In this document: positions 1 through 36,605 of the stretch, piece after piece | How the letters are laid out: each line of letters opens with the position of its first letter | Position numbering within the stretch: position 1 is the stretch's first letter | NCBI GenBank assembly: GCA_000727475.1 | Contig: KL647316.1 | Coordinates: 187,623-251,622, forward strand | Reading direction: 5' to 3' | Length of the DNA: 64,000 nucleotides | Source of the DNA: Sarcocystis neurona | Taxonomy: Eukaryota; Apicomplexa; Conoidasida; Eucoccidiorida; Sarcocystidae | Program-made: the position numbers and the translations under genes | The notes under the pieces: model-generated | Seen by the model: only the letters and a program-made list of their open reading frames with translations | The model's database searches: none | What the model was told of the DNA's origin: nothing

Positions 1-2836
1 CTACCGCTATGTGTACATATTCATCTGTACACAGGTACATACGTCAACACACACAGGGGATTTACAAGGGTGTCAACGCCATGCATCTGCGAAGAGTGGC
101 TATCCTCTGCGGAGGTAGGAATGAAGGACCGGATTGACTACTTTTTAGTAGCGTTGAGTGGGGCATTTCTGTAGCCCGTACATGGTGGTATGCTCACTGA
201 CTACTACGTAGCAGAGAATGCTTCGGATACACTTGTCTTCTTCTCTAATTTTTCCGGGATCCTACGGGGATCTCGACACCGAACTGCGCGCTTTAACGTT
301 TGTCATTGGCGGTCATGTTTCGGTGGAAGCACACGACGCGGTTCTTGCAAAAAAGAATGCTTGTCTTTCTGGTTATACGGTGAACGACCGAGAGATTCTG
401 GACAACTGACAGGACGAGAACCTCTATGAAGCTCTCTGCACACATCATCTATACTTGTGCGTGAGTACATCAGTGAAAGAAAGATGAATAAATAGCTTCA
501 CAATAAGCATGTACACATGACTATGCACCTACGTATTCATACGCGTACCTGTGTGCGCACGTGCGACGTGTTCGGACGACGTTACACCTGGTTTAAACGG
601 TTTTTCAGTTCGTGCATTTCCAGGGGGGCTACCGCCGGTTCATAAGAACGGCGCGGAGGGTACAGGAGTCGATACTGCAGACCTGTAATACCTACCTGTA
701 CCTAGGTCCATATCTATACATATATATATACATATGCATGGGAATTTATATTTTCCCCGTCTATACGGTACGTGCGTGTACCTATGTGTGAAGATACCTG
801 TATACATACATTTATATTTACATGCATGTGTTGTTTTTGAACATTTGCACGTAAGTAACAGGAGCATACACGCATATATCTGCATTCCTTCGGAACGATT
901 GCGTCTACTTTGTATGATCTCACGCGTACGTGTATATATACATATATATATATATATGCATATGTATGCATACATACACACGTGTGTTGTTTGCGAACAT
1001 TTGTACCTACGCATGTAGTCGAAATCACTACTTACGGTGTAGCGTGTACTCTAGCTGTAACGTCTTTGAATACACGGGATTGCACGTGGACAGTCTACAT
1101 CTTTCAAAATAGCCGATGATGGTGGCTCCGATGCGATGGTTTCCAGGTTGAGATACGACTCTGTTGTTGAGAAACACATTTTCAGCTCCTGATCGTGAGA
1201 AGACCAATTCTTTGATAAACGTATTTTGTTAAGTGTAGAGTGGTGGTGAATTCTGTGTAGTGCTGAATGTTTGTGAATACTTGTATGTGAAGGATTCCAC
1301 ACGGAACGTTTCTTGGTTCACTTGCACGTGCTTCGCACATGGGAATTCGGTCGCATGAAATTTGCTATAATCTCTGCGTTCATACAAAAAAAGTACTGAA
1401 CTCGTCTTGGGCTTACGTAGGGTAGGCGGTTTTTCTGTGTTCGCTCTACTGAAAGTTTCAATCACTTGCGGGGGTCACGTGCGTAGTAGTATTGTTGCAT
1501 TTACTTTCCGAAATATTCCCTGCCAAAGGGGTGTTTTCAAGTCATCCTCACACTTCCGGTGGAGTACAGGGCCTCCTAAGCTTAACCCAATTCAATCTCC
1601 ATGTCCCGACGAGGGATCACCCATCCATCGTATTTTACGTTTGTTTGAGGGCTCAAGTGTCTCTCGTCTGTATGGGGAGTAGCAGCACTGCTGCTTATCG
1701 AGTGTTGCGTGTGCGTACGCGTCCTTTCGCTATGGCCAGACACTGGGCCTGTCATGGTAAACGAGACCTTATAATATGATGATAGAACACCTAGCAACAA
1801 TGATTATATCTCTGAGTATACTGGTATTAAACAGAACGCAGTAGGACGGTTAGACTTTGTTATGAATGTCAATCTGCATCTTTCGTCCTATGACCGCATT
1901 TGTGGCTGACTGCGTGAGAGGCGAACCAGCGTGAGTGGAATTTTCAGCAATGTCAACTTGCATCTGTTGCAGAAATTCGTGCATAATTAATCGCGTTATA
2001 CAGGCGCACGTGGTAAATTACTCTATTACTTCTCTGCCGTAGGTGCTAGGCTCATGGAGTAAGTGGGGAAAACCCAAATGATTGTAAGAGCCTTGGGTTC
2101 ATAGTTGTTTAGAGCCCGCTGCCTGAAGTGATTTATGTTTCCTCAGCAGAAGGAAGAATTGATCCCTGTGTCGCGCATAGGCTGTGCACACATCCTTCCG
2201 TTTGAGATGGGACCAATCGCTCATACGATAAGATCCTTTCACCCTCACACATAAGAGGGTGGCGATCCGGGTAACAGGATACTATTTAAAACCCAAGGCA
2301 CAGCCCATGTTCAGGAACACTGAAGGGGCCTTTGACACAGCTATGGGTCCACATTCAGCAAGACCTTACGCGTGAAACACATATGTATGTACGTGTGTTT
2401 ACGAGTACACGCAGATACATGGGTACGTAAGGACGCGCGTCTGACAACCGTGGGGTACCACCGCGTGGGAGATGGCTATGCACTCCTTACTAAGCAGCGC
2501 TTCGCAGCAAAACCCCAATGTCACCAGTTGTACCCTGCACAGCTTAATAGAGTTACTCCCGTCTGAAGCGCACACTCTGAACATACAGATTCGTAAGACG
2601 TTATGTGTGCACTCACCTGTGTGTGTGTGTGTATCACTGCACACAGTTTACATATATAGAAAGAGTAAATCAGGTGAAGCACAAGTATTTGGGATCCAGA
2701 CGCCGTGTCGAAGGAAAGAAGCAAGCACATCAATTTTTCAGTCGTAAGTGTGTGTCCCTACGTGCACGCCGACCCGGTGTGTACTTCCACCTTGCCACGT
2801 AAACATCGCTCGACGTCCCAGGTAGATCTGTCCATT

Positions 2837-3170
2837 ATGTACGTAAGTACTCAAGGATCAACGATGGGAAGATCACCTGTTTCACTTGTTTGCAGATGTG
2901 TTGGGTCTCGTGAATCTGGAAAATTCTCCACTGATCATAGCAGCCTACTCCGCATGCAGTTGTCTGCATACTCCGTAGCCACCCATCCTCAAATGCGCAT
3001 TTAGATAAGAATATATATATGTAAGTACTCAGGGATCAACGACTTTCACTTGTGCGCAGATGTCTTGGGTCTCCTGAATGTAGGGAAGATCTTCCCTGGT
3101 CACAGCTGTGTACTACACACGCGTTCGTGTGCATATTCCTGTAGCAACTTATCATCACATAAACCAATAT
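2837..3170. repeat. Diverged tandem duplication, period about 180 bp
   Basis: The segment beginning GTAAGTACTCAAGGATCAAC near 2840 recurs near 3020 as GTAAGTACTCAGGGATCAAC. Both are followed by a CACTTGT..GCAGATGT..TTGGGTCTC block and a CCTGTAGCAAC/CCGTAGCCACC block. The copies differ by many substitutions and small indels, so the duplication is not recent. Confidence 0.75.
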
Positions 3171-3705
3171 ATATATATATGTATAAATATATAATCACGT
3201 CGTGTGGCACAGAAAACTGAAGACGCTTGTTCGCAACCGCTGACACTTTGCACCTGTACTCTTGAGGACTCACGTGCACTGTGACATTCGTAACTTCACC
3301 TCACGGTACAGTACGAAAGGTATGTATTTTCCTCGTCTCCAATCAGCGTCTTGATGCTCACCCAAGGCAAAAACTCACTCGTCGCCTGGCGCAACACACG
3401 TTACGCAAGTCCTGTGGAGCAGGGATACGTGTATGAACTGTAAAACGTGCAGACACCCAAACTTAATTTTTGATGGTTGCGCTAGCTGAAACCACCCCAA
3501 TCAGGAAGTTATATGCTTTCAAATCCTGCTGCGTTCTGCGCCACTAAGTACTCTCGCCGTTTACTCTCCTGAGCGTCCTTCGCCTCTACCTCGTCTTCTC
3601 CCGTCCCCTTGTACTTTTTCCTTACAAATTTGCATTTCCACTGTCCTTCACGCATTCCCCTGTTGATAAGTTTGTAATCCAAGTACTAATACAACCATCC
3701 TACTA

Positions 3706-3781
3706 GTACTATTATTATTATTATTCCTACTACTACTACTACTACTAATACTGACGCGTCTACTACTACTACTACTACTGC
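3706..3781. repeat. Compound (ATT)n / (TAC)n microsatellite
   Basis: A run of ATT units passes into two runs of TAC/ACT units separated by a short unique segment with TGACGCG. It is not in an open frame of interest. Confidence 0.9.
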
Positions 3782-4516
3782 TATCACGAATCCGACTCCT
3801 GCATGATACTCCTACATGTCTTTCCTGCCGGTCTTTCGTGTCTACCTCTCGTTCGTTCTTGTTCTCCGGTGCGTCTAATTCGTCTTTTCTTTTCCTTCAT
3901 CACTATACAGTCTCTTCGAGTCTCTTTCCTATATACTGCTCTGCCTGCTTGCTCCCTCAACAGTACCCTTTACCTGTTAACCTGTGTGGAAAGCGTTTCA
4001 TCACTTCAGCCTCTCTGCCGTTACGGAGCAGAAGTGTATCTCCCGGGGTCCATCCTTGCTTCCCTCCGTTTCTTTTCTCCCGTGGGTTTACTTAAGCGAT
4101 TCCAAGCATTTTCTTCTGTATGTCAAGCAGACCACAAGCGACCTCCCGAGAAACTCGCAGCCAATTTTTCACTTCCATTTTCTCGTATTTAAAACCCGCT
4201 TATCCCACTTACACTCACTACACTTGAGGCCTATTCTCACTGATGTTCACGCAGTTCTGCAGCTCCTACGGGAGCTTCCAATGCTTGCCCTTTGTCTCCT
4301 TAGCAGTATTATAATTACTACCGTTGGAATTGATGCTGTGGACCAATTTGTGACAGCGGGAAACTCTCTGTGGACTCCTTTTTAAAAGATTCGGGGTGAA
4401 ACAGCTCCAGCAGGTGGGAAATTTTCTTTAACTAATTGATGGACTTACGAAACACATGGCCAAGAGTCAAACTGTCACATCTTATGTCGTCCGTTGCTGC
4501 GCATATGTCGTGATAC

Positions 4517-6100
4517 CTACGGATGCCGAATGGCGGACTGTTTGTGACAGAAGGGGCACGTGGGGAGGCGCATTCTGCATCTTCTGCACACCGCCACGTA
4601 ATTTACGCTCTCGCACATGCCGCAGTAGACCGCTCTTTTTTCCACCAAAAAGTCATACTTCAGCGGTGGTGGAGGGAGTTGCAGCAGACCGAAGCAAAAT
4701 TTCCTCTCGTCTCCGGCATGTCCGAAGCACAGCAAACGTTTTGCGTTGGGAACAACTACTTTATCTCCGATATTAGTTCTACGCAGTGTAGCTGGTGGAA
4801 AAAGCTGAGGCCAGCCAGGCTCTCTCCGTTGTATTACGGCAACGGCGTTATCATCAGGAAAAGAAGGAGGGCCCTGCTCGTAGACATTCCAACGCATTTC
4901 CACGGGCACATTTTGCGGATTCAAGACAAAACGGGGTTCACCACTTGAAGCATCCCACTCAGTATTCTGTGCAGGCCGCACTGAATAGGGTGGAGGTGGG
5001 AACTCGGGAGGACAGGGAGGCGCCCGAGTTGCTGGTTTGTACGGAGGGGACGGAGTGGGGGGGAAAGACACATATGCAGGTAATTTATCCCCCGCAGAGG
5101 AGTCGAAGTCACGACTTCTAACTGTCTCCCATTCAGGAGGGAACAGTACAAAAACGCCGGGAGAAGCAGACATATTCCGTTGCTTCTCTTGCAGCTGCTC
5201 CTGCTGCTGTTGCTGCTCTTTCAGTCGCGGCTGGTGCACCTGAACGTAATCCTGTGCACTTACCGCTTCTCTGGCTGGTAGAAAAGCCCTTCCCTCCCTG
5301 TCGACAAACACGGCTTCTCGAAAGAGGGGACGAGGTGATGGAGCAGGAGAGATAAGCCCTTCTCTACTAGCGAAGAAATAAGGCACAGCAGCACTTCCAC
5401 TGGTAGGTCTTTGCACGACAAATTCGATAATATCATCTCTTCCTCTTCCGCTGGAAAGAGGAGAATAAGACTGTGGCCCCTCATCTTGGGACTTGGGCAA
5501 GGCCGACAAGCGAAACCTGTCCAGAAATCCACCCTCACGTGCAGCTGTTCTGCTTCCCGGCGCTGCGTTACGATAGATTCCCTGCACGAAATATGTTGGC
5601 CAAGGAGTTGGTGACACAGGCGGATGGAGAGGAGCAGGAGGACCACTGGGCGCATAAGTAGTAAATGCACACTTACCTACTTCGTCTGCTACTCTCGGGG
5701 CAGGCCCTTCGACCCTGGGACTCGCATCAGCACGAGTTTCGCTTCCTCCCGCGGCAGGCGCTTCATATGTGGGCGCATCCAGTGGGGCAGAAACAGAAGC
5801 AGACAGGGAAGGAATAAGTGGTGGAGGGCGGAAAGAGAAATCAGGAGACGCCTCTGCTTTACCCATAGACGACGGCGTCGTTTTGGCTATTCCCGGTGTG
5901 CCGCCTTCGCCACAAATGTGTGACGTTTCTTCTTGCTGAGAAGCACCTTGCTTTCCGCTGCCTGTGGGCGAATGGCCTCGCTGTTCTCCATCTTGTACTG
6001 CAGCAGAAGCGCCACTTTCCTTTGCAGCGATGTCTTGAGGCTCCCTTCCGGCGCCTTCAGCCGGCGAGGCCGCACCTGCAGCAGACTCCGTATCCTCCAT
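4517..6100 (-). CDS. Hypothetical proline-rich protein with cysteine-cluster C-terminus
   Basis: A 527-codon open frame runs from an ATG at 6100 in good context (AAGATGG) to a TAG at 4517. I do not recognise the family. Residues 1-150 are Ala/Glu/Ser-rich and look disordered. The middle is rich in Pro, Tyr and Phe, with one short poly-Gln run near residue 300. The last 60 residues carry three CxxC pairs (CGMC, CRRC, CPFC) spaced 8 and 6 residues apart, as in zinc-binding knuckles. No signal peptide or membrane helix is seen. The N-terminus may extend upstream: an acceptor CTGCAG ending at 6112 joins in frame to an exon ending at a GAAG/GTATGT donor at 6348, but no ATG was found for that exon. 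Non-repetitive, aromatic-rich sequence over 1.5 kb makes coding likely; the function is unknown. Confidence 0.75.
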   Translation of the reverse strand: MEDTESAAGAASPAEGAGREPQDIAAKESGASAAVQDGEQRGHSPTGSGKQGASQQEETSHICGEGGTPGIAKTTPSSMGKAEASPDFSFRPPPLIPSLSASVSAPLDAPTYEAPAAGGSETRADASPRVEGPAPRVADEVGKCAFTTYAPSGPPAPLHPPVSPTPWPTYFVQGIYRNAAPGSRTAAREGGFLDRFRLSALPKSQDEGPQSYSPLSSGRGRDDIIEFVVQRPTSGSAAVPYFFASREGLISPAPSPRPLFREAVFVDREGRAFLPAREAVSAQDYVQVHQPRLKEQQQQQEQLQEKQRNMSASPGVFVLFPPEWETVRSRDFDSSAGDKLPAYVSFPPTPSPPYKPATRAPPCPPEFPPPPYSVRPAQNTEWDASSGEPRFVLNPQNVPVEMRWNVYEQGPPSFPDDNAVAVIQRREPGWPQLFPPATLRRTNIGDKVVVPNAKRLLCFGHAGDERKFCFGLLQLPPPPLKYDFLVEKRAVYCGMCESVNYVAVCRRCRMRLPTCPFCHKQSAIRHP

Positions 6101-6348
6101 CTTCTTTCCGGCTGCAGCACAAGTGGATGCGGCGGTGGGTAGGAGTCGACGACGGCTGCGAAGCGTAGCAACAAAGAAAAAAGCAAAGCACTATTCTCGC
6201 TCCTGCCGGGTCTACACTTGCTAGGTCTGATACTGCAACTGCTACCGCCGTTCTTGCTTCTCCTGCTCCTGCCGTTCTTGCTTGTTCCGTTGTTGCTCCT
6301 TCTGTGTCGTGGGCGGCTGCGGACGTCAGCTGGCGATATGTACATACC

Positions 6349-6468
6349 TTCACTCGCGATGGCTCCACCAACCAAAGGACCCAACACGCCTGTACGGCGT
6401 TTCGTATAGGCTGTAGACGTCACTAGGTCGGTGTGCACGTGGAAGTACGTATGTGGGAAATTTTGCAC
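6349..6468 (-). other. Possible upstream exon of the proline-rich gene
   Basis: On the minus strand a consensus donor GAAG/GTATGT ends an open stretch at 6348. Joining it to the acceptor at 6112/6111 keeps frame (codon GAA, then G+CC) into the ATG at 6100. The upstream frame has no ATG before a TGA, so this could equally be a 5' untranslated exon. A second frame of the same stretch opens with an ATG and ends in TGA just before the donor. RNA data would be needed to choose. Confidence 0.3.
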
Positions 6469-9400
6469 GTATTTGTAGTCTCATGTCCTCCGCGTATGGC
6501 TAGCCAGACTCTTTGCACCCCACACCGCCAGCCCCGCAGAAGTCTGCGACTCCGTCGATGCTGCTGCTGCCGCCCGTACTTCACTTTAGCTACGGAAAAT
6601 TTTGTATTTCTACTCTGTTGTTAAGTCGTTTGTACCACTTCCCCAGCTTCTGTAGGGGAGATGTGTGGCTCGTTAAATCGTGCGTGAACCTGATCGACTC
6701 TACCAATCCCTCAGTACTGTAACACCTCTTAGGCCTCCTTCACTACGATGCACGCGCAGCAGCGCGTCTTCCTACGGCGCCTTTCACAACTCAGTACAGC
6801 AATTTCTACGTGAGATCATGCGCGTGTTTAAGGTGAGCGCGCCGTCTAAATTTTTATGAAGGGAATCCTGCTCCAAGTGTTCGCCAGCTCAACATCTTCC
6901 TCAATATCCTCCTTCGACAGTTCTATTTTAAAAGGGTCGTTGACAATGCAAGCACGGCAGCGCTCCCCGAAGATGCTTTCGCGCCGCAGTATTCCATGAC
7001 TTGGTCGAACTGGTTGTTAAGCATATATTCGACGGTCGAAGTGCAGGCTCAACATCGTACACAAAGAACAGTCGACAAACCGCGCTTAAGTTGAAGGGTT
7101 CACGTGTAACGTCTACAGCGCGCACACACAGAATAATGAACCCAGTTCAGTGCAGAATCCCACGGTCATATATACCATACACGTATGCAGGTCACGTATA
7201 CGTATCCACACTTATGAGGAGATTTCACAGTCCATCGAGTTTACGTGTTTTTGATGGAAATCCGGGCCATTTGCTCTACGTTTTAAGAGTACTTACAGGC
7301 TTACTAGGAGGAGGCAAAAACTCAAAGTGCGCTTGTGCAGAATTGTTTGTAGATGATGCGAGCAAAACGAGCTTCTGAGCTCCAGCGAAAGAGCATGGCG
7401 CCTGCGTCGCGAACGCTCTCACGAGACGCCCATTCGCAATGCGGCTGCTCCGCGCTAGATGACCTGCAGCCAAGCGACCGGACGAGACCTCCAATAAAAA
7501 GCTGTCTGCAGTCACACGTGCTCTGGAGTATGAATATATATATATATATGTGCACAGACACGATGGTTGTAGACTCTACACCGCCGGACGGCACTTTACC
7601 GTGATAGTGTGCATGTAGAACTGCAAGAATAAAGACTGAATGGTGCGTTGTACCGCACCACAACAGTAAATATACAGTTGTCCCCAGGCTGTACACTGCA
7701 GCGTACGTTATAAAGCGTCTACATACATACGTTATAGAGCGTCTGCTCTACGTGACAGTGTGCATGTAGAACTGCAAGAATAAAGGCTGTATGGTGCGTT
7801 GTAGCCTGTAAATATACAGTTGTCCCCAGGCTGTGCGCTACCGCACACGTTATAAGGCGTCTCCACACATACGTTATAGAGCGTCTGCGTACATCTTTTG
7901 TGTCAGTGTGAGGGCACACGCTAAATACAACAAGCTTGAGCGTACGTGTATGCATACATATTAGACGAAAGTGTCTGCGAATATATAAGCAAGGCCCAGA
8001 GACTATGCACGACATAACTCCGTTAAAGTGATGGATGGACGAATTGCCCTTCCACGTAGGTGAAGGAGAACAACCATTGAATTATCTGGGGGGGAACGTG
8101 ACGAGAATCATACATATTTATATGCACGTATTCTTTTGCCTATATACGTACAGATTTGCAGTAGTTGCTACATCGTATATAGGTAAATAGAGATTTACGT
8201 ATATATGTACAGGCCATTACGTTGCCAGAGTAGCAGCCTATACAGTGGGTGTAGAAATATGTCAACCGTTACTTAATATTGAGTAAGGTCGGCTTGTGAG
8301 CCATTATATGTGTAAATACGTGCAGACAGGCGAAACTGAAGTACAGGAGCTACGAGTACGAGGTAAACCGGTGGTGCAACTTTATGCAATATCACCAAGG
8401 TGTACATGTATGCTGAAAGGTCCTCTGAGGTTGAAGAATTTAAATGTACACATCTGCCTAATGTAAACATAGGCTGACATCCTAAATCTGACGCTCGATT
8501 TCGCCACGACGTACGCAGTCTACTGGCAAGTAGAGGACGGACCCCCTAACTGCGAGAAAAGAGGTCGTGCGTCTGTGCAGTCCCCAGAAGAATCCCAAAA
8601 GTGCTGTCTCTTGTCTTAAATGCGTTTGTGCGTGAGTGGGCACGGCGTTTTCTCTACATCTGCGGCAGTTCATACCCGCTTGATCACACAGCAAAGGTGG
8701 TGAAATCAATCTACAAAAAATGTGGTACCTGACGTAAGAAGCGCAGCAACCAGGGTGACAACCAATACTGCCGATAACATGAAGAGCTAGCAGGAAAAGG
8801 AACGACTTCCAAGCGCAAGTAGTCTCAAGTTGTTTGTGAAGTTCGTACCGTGCTATTCTGCTCCCTTAACTCTGTTGCTATTGCAGCAGGCTGGCGTGAT
8901 TGAGAGCACACAGGTGTGCGTGCACTGGTAGGTAAAAAGACATGGTGTCGCTTTACGGTCAGGTAGACTACCGGGTCGATTGATCACTTATACTCTTGCG
9001 AGTAGTCCTCTTCATTTCTGGAAAGTCCGTACATATAAATTTATAACGGGGAAAGGCAGTGCTTCTATGAGGAAGGCACGCGGCCTGCATAGTACTGCAC
9101 GGCAGCGATGATACTGCACCAACAAGGTGATGAGCTCGCTACGGTAACGTATAGCATCATGACGTCGTAATTGGAAGGAGCTCAGTTGGAATGGTTACGG
9201 GGAAGAACAACTCCTCTGCAGTGTATACGTTTGTGTATACTTACACATCTTCACAGGTACTAAATATATTCAACTACTACGCGAGTGTACGTATATAAGT
9301 ACACCTGTTTAGCCATAGGATACGAGCTACGATAAAGCTACTGACAACAGCTTCAAAGGCAAGTGATCTACTTTATGATTCGGCGTGCAAGTGCAAGTCG

Positions 9401-12400
9401 GCACTGGCTTGCATTTTCTCTCTTGTGCCATATGACCGCGAGGTCGTCTTTTCTTGTCAGTGTAGACGCCCGATACTGGGCAAGTAAGAAGCAAGCATTC
9501 ACAATAGAAACTCTCTGCAAGAACCTGCGTTATTGACCGCCGCCCATGTGACTACAATAGGCGTATACGTATCAAGCTTTTGCACATTTACGTACACGTA
9601 GGATGCATCAAACTGTGAGACATCGCTATGTGTCGGTTTTTCTTGCAGTACCCAGGCCTGCTTTCGCAACAGAAATCTCTCTCTCGATTGCCTTAACAAA
9701 TTTTGCTAGATTGTCAACACGATCTTTACCGCAAACGGCCCTACGCCGAAAAATATGGTCCCGCTCGGAACTAAGTACGTGGGTACACGTGTGCAGTCAT
9801 CTCTTCAGAGGTGTAGTACTAGACTGGTGGAGACTGCAACGTGTGAGTGCGTACGCGTGTACGCAAATTGAGGAGACGTAAGCGTTGTTACGCAGAGGAA
9901 GCTATCATAAAGGTTGAGTGTTTCCCCACGATTATTATACCTGTATGGTTGATGGTGCACCATTGCGAATCCGAGTCTAGAGAAAGTTGCATATTGCACG
10001 TGTGGAAGAAGTCAACCTTGTACGGTTTCTGCGCGAATATCGCGTGCACGGGGAGCTCGGATAAACCCACGTGTACCCACACATACACAAACATCTCTGT
10101 CTCTCTCTCTATATATATGTATATATGTATATATATATGTATATATATATATTTATACATGCAAAGCGAATTCGTTTTGCATAGCCAGAATTCACGCACG
10201 TGTTGCGCTTCGTTTCAGGGTAGTGAGGATCTGGCGATTGCCCGCGTAAGTGACACTTGATGCATCAGTAGTCCTCTCCCAGGTATCAAATTGCCACCTT
10301 CGAGCAAAACAGACAGCTTCCCGCGCCTGTAACCAAGGATAGCTCCCTTCAATATACGCCTTTACGCCTTTGTGTTCTACAACAAGCATACGTACGCGGA
10401 AGATCTTACGTATTCCACGCCTCTGCAACTTCACAGGCAGTCTTTACTTTTTTTAAGCCTGCGCAACCCCAAACAGAATTCCTCTCTCTTTTCTGCCTAA
10501 TATCTGTCGCATAGGGATTCCTTATGCTCACGCAAGTAATCCCAAGCCCTTCCTTCATCCTCCATTAGTATGCATATGAGAGATACACGATGCGGACTAC
10601 TTCAACATCCGGACCGCTAGAAAAGGTGCCATAACTCTAACGCGACCAACGTGATTTCGACAATGTGAAGGAGTTTTAATATACAGTGAGTAACAGGAGG
10701 CAGCTGACAAAGTGTGCACTCTGTTGTTGTTCGTTATTTGGGCATGTACTCATGAGAGTTCTCTGTCGTCATGCATTGCGTTCTACGGCAGCTAGTACGC
10801 TCCGTTGTGTGCACAAGCAGGCAGAAAATTTATGCGGCAGGGTTTTTTCTTCTTGCCTGGCCTCGTGTAGGCATTAAAACTCATCCCTTCACACGTCCGC
10901 GTACCCAGTGCGAAATCACCGTGCACAACTCCTGTGCCTCGTGGTGGACCCGCGAGCCTTTCTTGCCTGCGTTGTATTCACGCGATCGTCTGGATTGAAA
11001 TTCCTTACTGTCCAACCAGTCGGACTGTGCGTTAAAAGTGCAGAACTCCGGTATCCCCACGCTGTCTTCTCGTGTGTTTGTCTGGAGGGAGGATCTCGAT
11101 CTCTGTTTACGTATAATACAAGACGTACCATGGCATCACGTGCTCTCGTGCGTCTACCGCAGTTAAGTGGTTTCTGAGATCCTGTTTTACAAGAAACTTC
11201 ATGCACTACGCGGTGGAAGCTTCGTGCACGGATTTTTCTTCACTTCAGCAAATACATCTGTGTGGTGGCACCTCTTCCACCGTCGCACACATTGGATGCC
11301 CCTATCTTGTCTTTGCTCCGACTTCTTCGCGCTACCGTTCACCTTTACCTATTTTAGATGGTTGCCGGCACCGCTTTCAAAAAGGTACTGCCGTCGTCAC
11401 CCTTCACATGGAGCGTGCAGAGAAATATGCGGATTGTACAAACGGGCAATACGCATATTAGGTTTATGTATCCGTTTGTGGTCATGTGTTCTATGTGCGT
11501 CAGCCTCTGTGTATCTATGCGTCTAGTTACGTGACTTCCACATGTATCTGTGCATAATCGTGTACTTGCGTCTGTCTACAAACCCCCCTCCGCATCTGGA
11601 TCTGTGCGTGCTGATGCTATACCTACAGCTTTTTCCGAGTAGCTCTTCGTATATTTTACTTCTGAACACGTAAAATAGCTGTGCGCCACGTGCACATGTA
11701 TGCATTTAGCGCTACACGTTTGTAAACGAGCGCGGATTGTTAGTGCACATATACACACACGGACACATGTATATATATATATATATGTATATATAGCTAC
11801 GGACGTAGGTGCCTACTCCATCTTGTACGCGTGCATGTGCACATTTATGTATGCATACGTATAGGCGGTCAAGGACCTGCGCGTGCGCCTGCCTGTGTTT
11901 GTGTGTATACGTTTACACGTGTACGTACCGATATATCCTTGTACACCATTGTACGGATGACTCTCCATGAGGAGATTTTCTCCGGCTTTTTTGTGTGGGA
12001 ATTTGGCGGAATTGAGAATGAACGGTTATGGTGTAGGTACACCAACGACACCCCAACCACGTGGCTTAACACACACTGTACGGTGCTGTTTTAATGGATC
12101 CCTTAGAGAAGACTGTCGGTTCCGGTATTTCCGCGCAAAGCAGAAAAGGGAGAAAGGGGCAAAAAAGAGTGTGTGGAGGAAGGTAGTCGTCCCGCTTCTA
12201 TCTGTTAATTTCACCTCAACCGCCTCCTCTTCCTGTTTGAGCGTTCCGTATGCGTCCGTGTAGCTATCTGCGTGCGTCTTGGTGTGAGCCGGCCCTTGTT
12301 TGGCTAGCTACCCACGTTTGCTCTCTCTGAGAAGTGCCCACGCTTGTCTCTGGCTGTCCTCGTCTGCTATTGCACGGGGATAATCGTCTGTCTGCACCCT

Positions 12401-13557
12401 AATCAAGTTGTCTCCGCCGAAACGGAGTGCGTAGAATGTCTTCTCAGCAACCATCAGCTGAAACGTCATGAATGTTTTCACAAATATATGCAGGTATCAA
12501 GGAACAAAACACATACATATATATGTAATAGATCAGGTATATTCAACACACGCATATACATATATATATATGCACATACGTATACGTATCATATGTGAGA
12601 GGTATATAATTTCTGTATGCATATATGTATGTGTTGTGTCGTGCTGCCGTTGATCAAAATATTGCTATCGGCAGAGGCGTGCGGCCGGCTCACTATTTTC
12701 CCAGCCCAAGGCATTTCTCAACATAATAGGTCTACCCGGGGCAAATTCCATTTTCGGGTAATGTGACGCAGCCGCTACTTGTTTCATTCCTCCCAAAACA
12801 AGCTTCACATTTCTATGCTTCTTCGACTCACTGGCTCCTCCGTCCTTCTTTGCGCAGACAAGACAGCCTGGACTGTACAACGGTGGCCTCTTTTGTTAAC
12901 CAGTCGGTGGTTTTTGGTTCACCCTGCTCTTCGTTTCTCCCTCAGTGACACGCACTCAGTGTACGTAACTGAGAGTCTGCCTCAGTCAGTGTGTATAGGT
13001 AGACACACGTACACGCCACCCTGGCTCTCGCTTTGTCTAACTGTAGGTGTACTCATTAATAGATTTGAATGTACACACATTCCTACGTATCTGTGTGTGT
13101 ACGAATTCGCAGGCGTATAATTTAAACAGAGTTTGGTAGGTGCGTAGTATATACATATATATATATATATACGTATGCGGATATACTTGTACGCAAGTGC
13201 GCGTAAAATATACCTTCTGACGTGCGTGTACCCTGTATCCACCTTTTTTGTAAAGGTTACTAGCGCTTCGCTTTCGCTTTTGACGAAAATGGTGTAATTC
13301 GTGTATGTTCCTTTTCCTCTCCTACCATCTCCTTCCCGTACCCTTACCGAGTCAAGTTACTCGCATACCAGATGTTTCAGATGTCTTCTCACTAGAAAAA
13401 ATATTTTACTTTATTGAGTCGGTGGGGAAGGTTTCCTTAATCTACTAATGCATCGTCTTCCACCCTCGTCTACAAAACCATCGACTCGTTTCCTTGTTTT
13501 CAAACTCTTCCATCCCCCTCCTCCTTTTTCTTCCTCTCCTCCAGCGTGCTTCTGCAG
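6469..13557. other. Intergenic stretch, no gene supported
   Basis: Open frames here are short, lack splice logic and resemble no family. The stretch holds a tandem duplication at 7601-7890 and scattered TA microsatellites (for example 10110-10155, 11770-11800, 12555-12600, 13149-13175). It separates the 5' side of the proline-rich gene from the 3' end of the CDPK gene, so the CDPK 3' untranslated region should lie in its right-hand end. Confidence 0.5.
7601..7890. repeat. Tandem duplication, period 150 bp
   Basis: Two consecutive copies (7601-7750 and 7751-about 7890) share TGTGCATGTAGAACTGCAAG, AATAAAG.CTG.ATGGTGCG, AATATACAGTTGTCCCCAGG and CGTTATA.AGCGTCT blocks in the same order. The second copy has lost a few bases after the GCGTTGTA block. 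The copies are only mildly diverged. Confidence 0.85.

Positions 13558-36604
<23,047 letters not shown>

Positions 36605-36605
<1 letters not shown>

Larger units (their letters stand above)
1..4516. other. Repeat-rich intergenic stretch, no gene supported
   Basis: No open frame here resembles a protein family or shows a convincing exon with splice borders. The stretch holds short TA and GTAC-type microsatellites, a diverged tandem duplication at 2837-3170, a compound ATT/TAC trinucleotide tract at 3706-3781, and a pyrimidine-rich part from about 3590 to 4200. It lies downstream of the minus-strand gene that ends at 4517, so that gene's 3' untranslated region should fall in the right-hand few hundred bases. 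No poly(A) signal could be fixed by eye. Confidence 0.5.
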
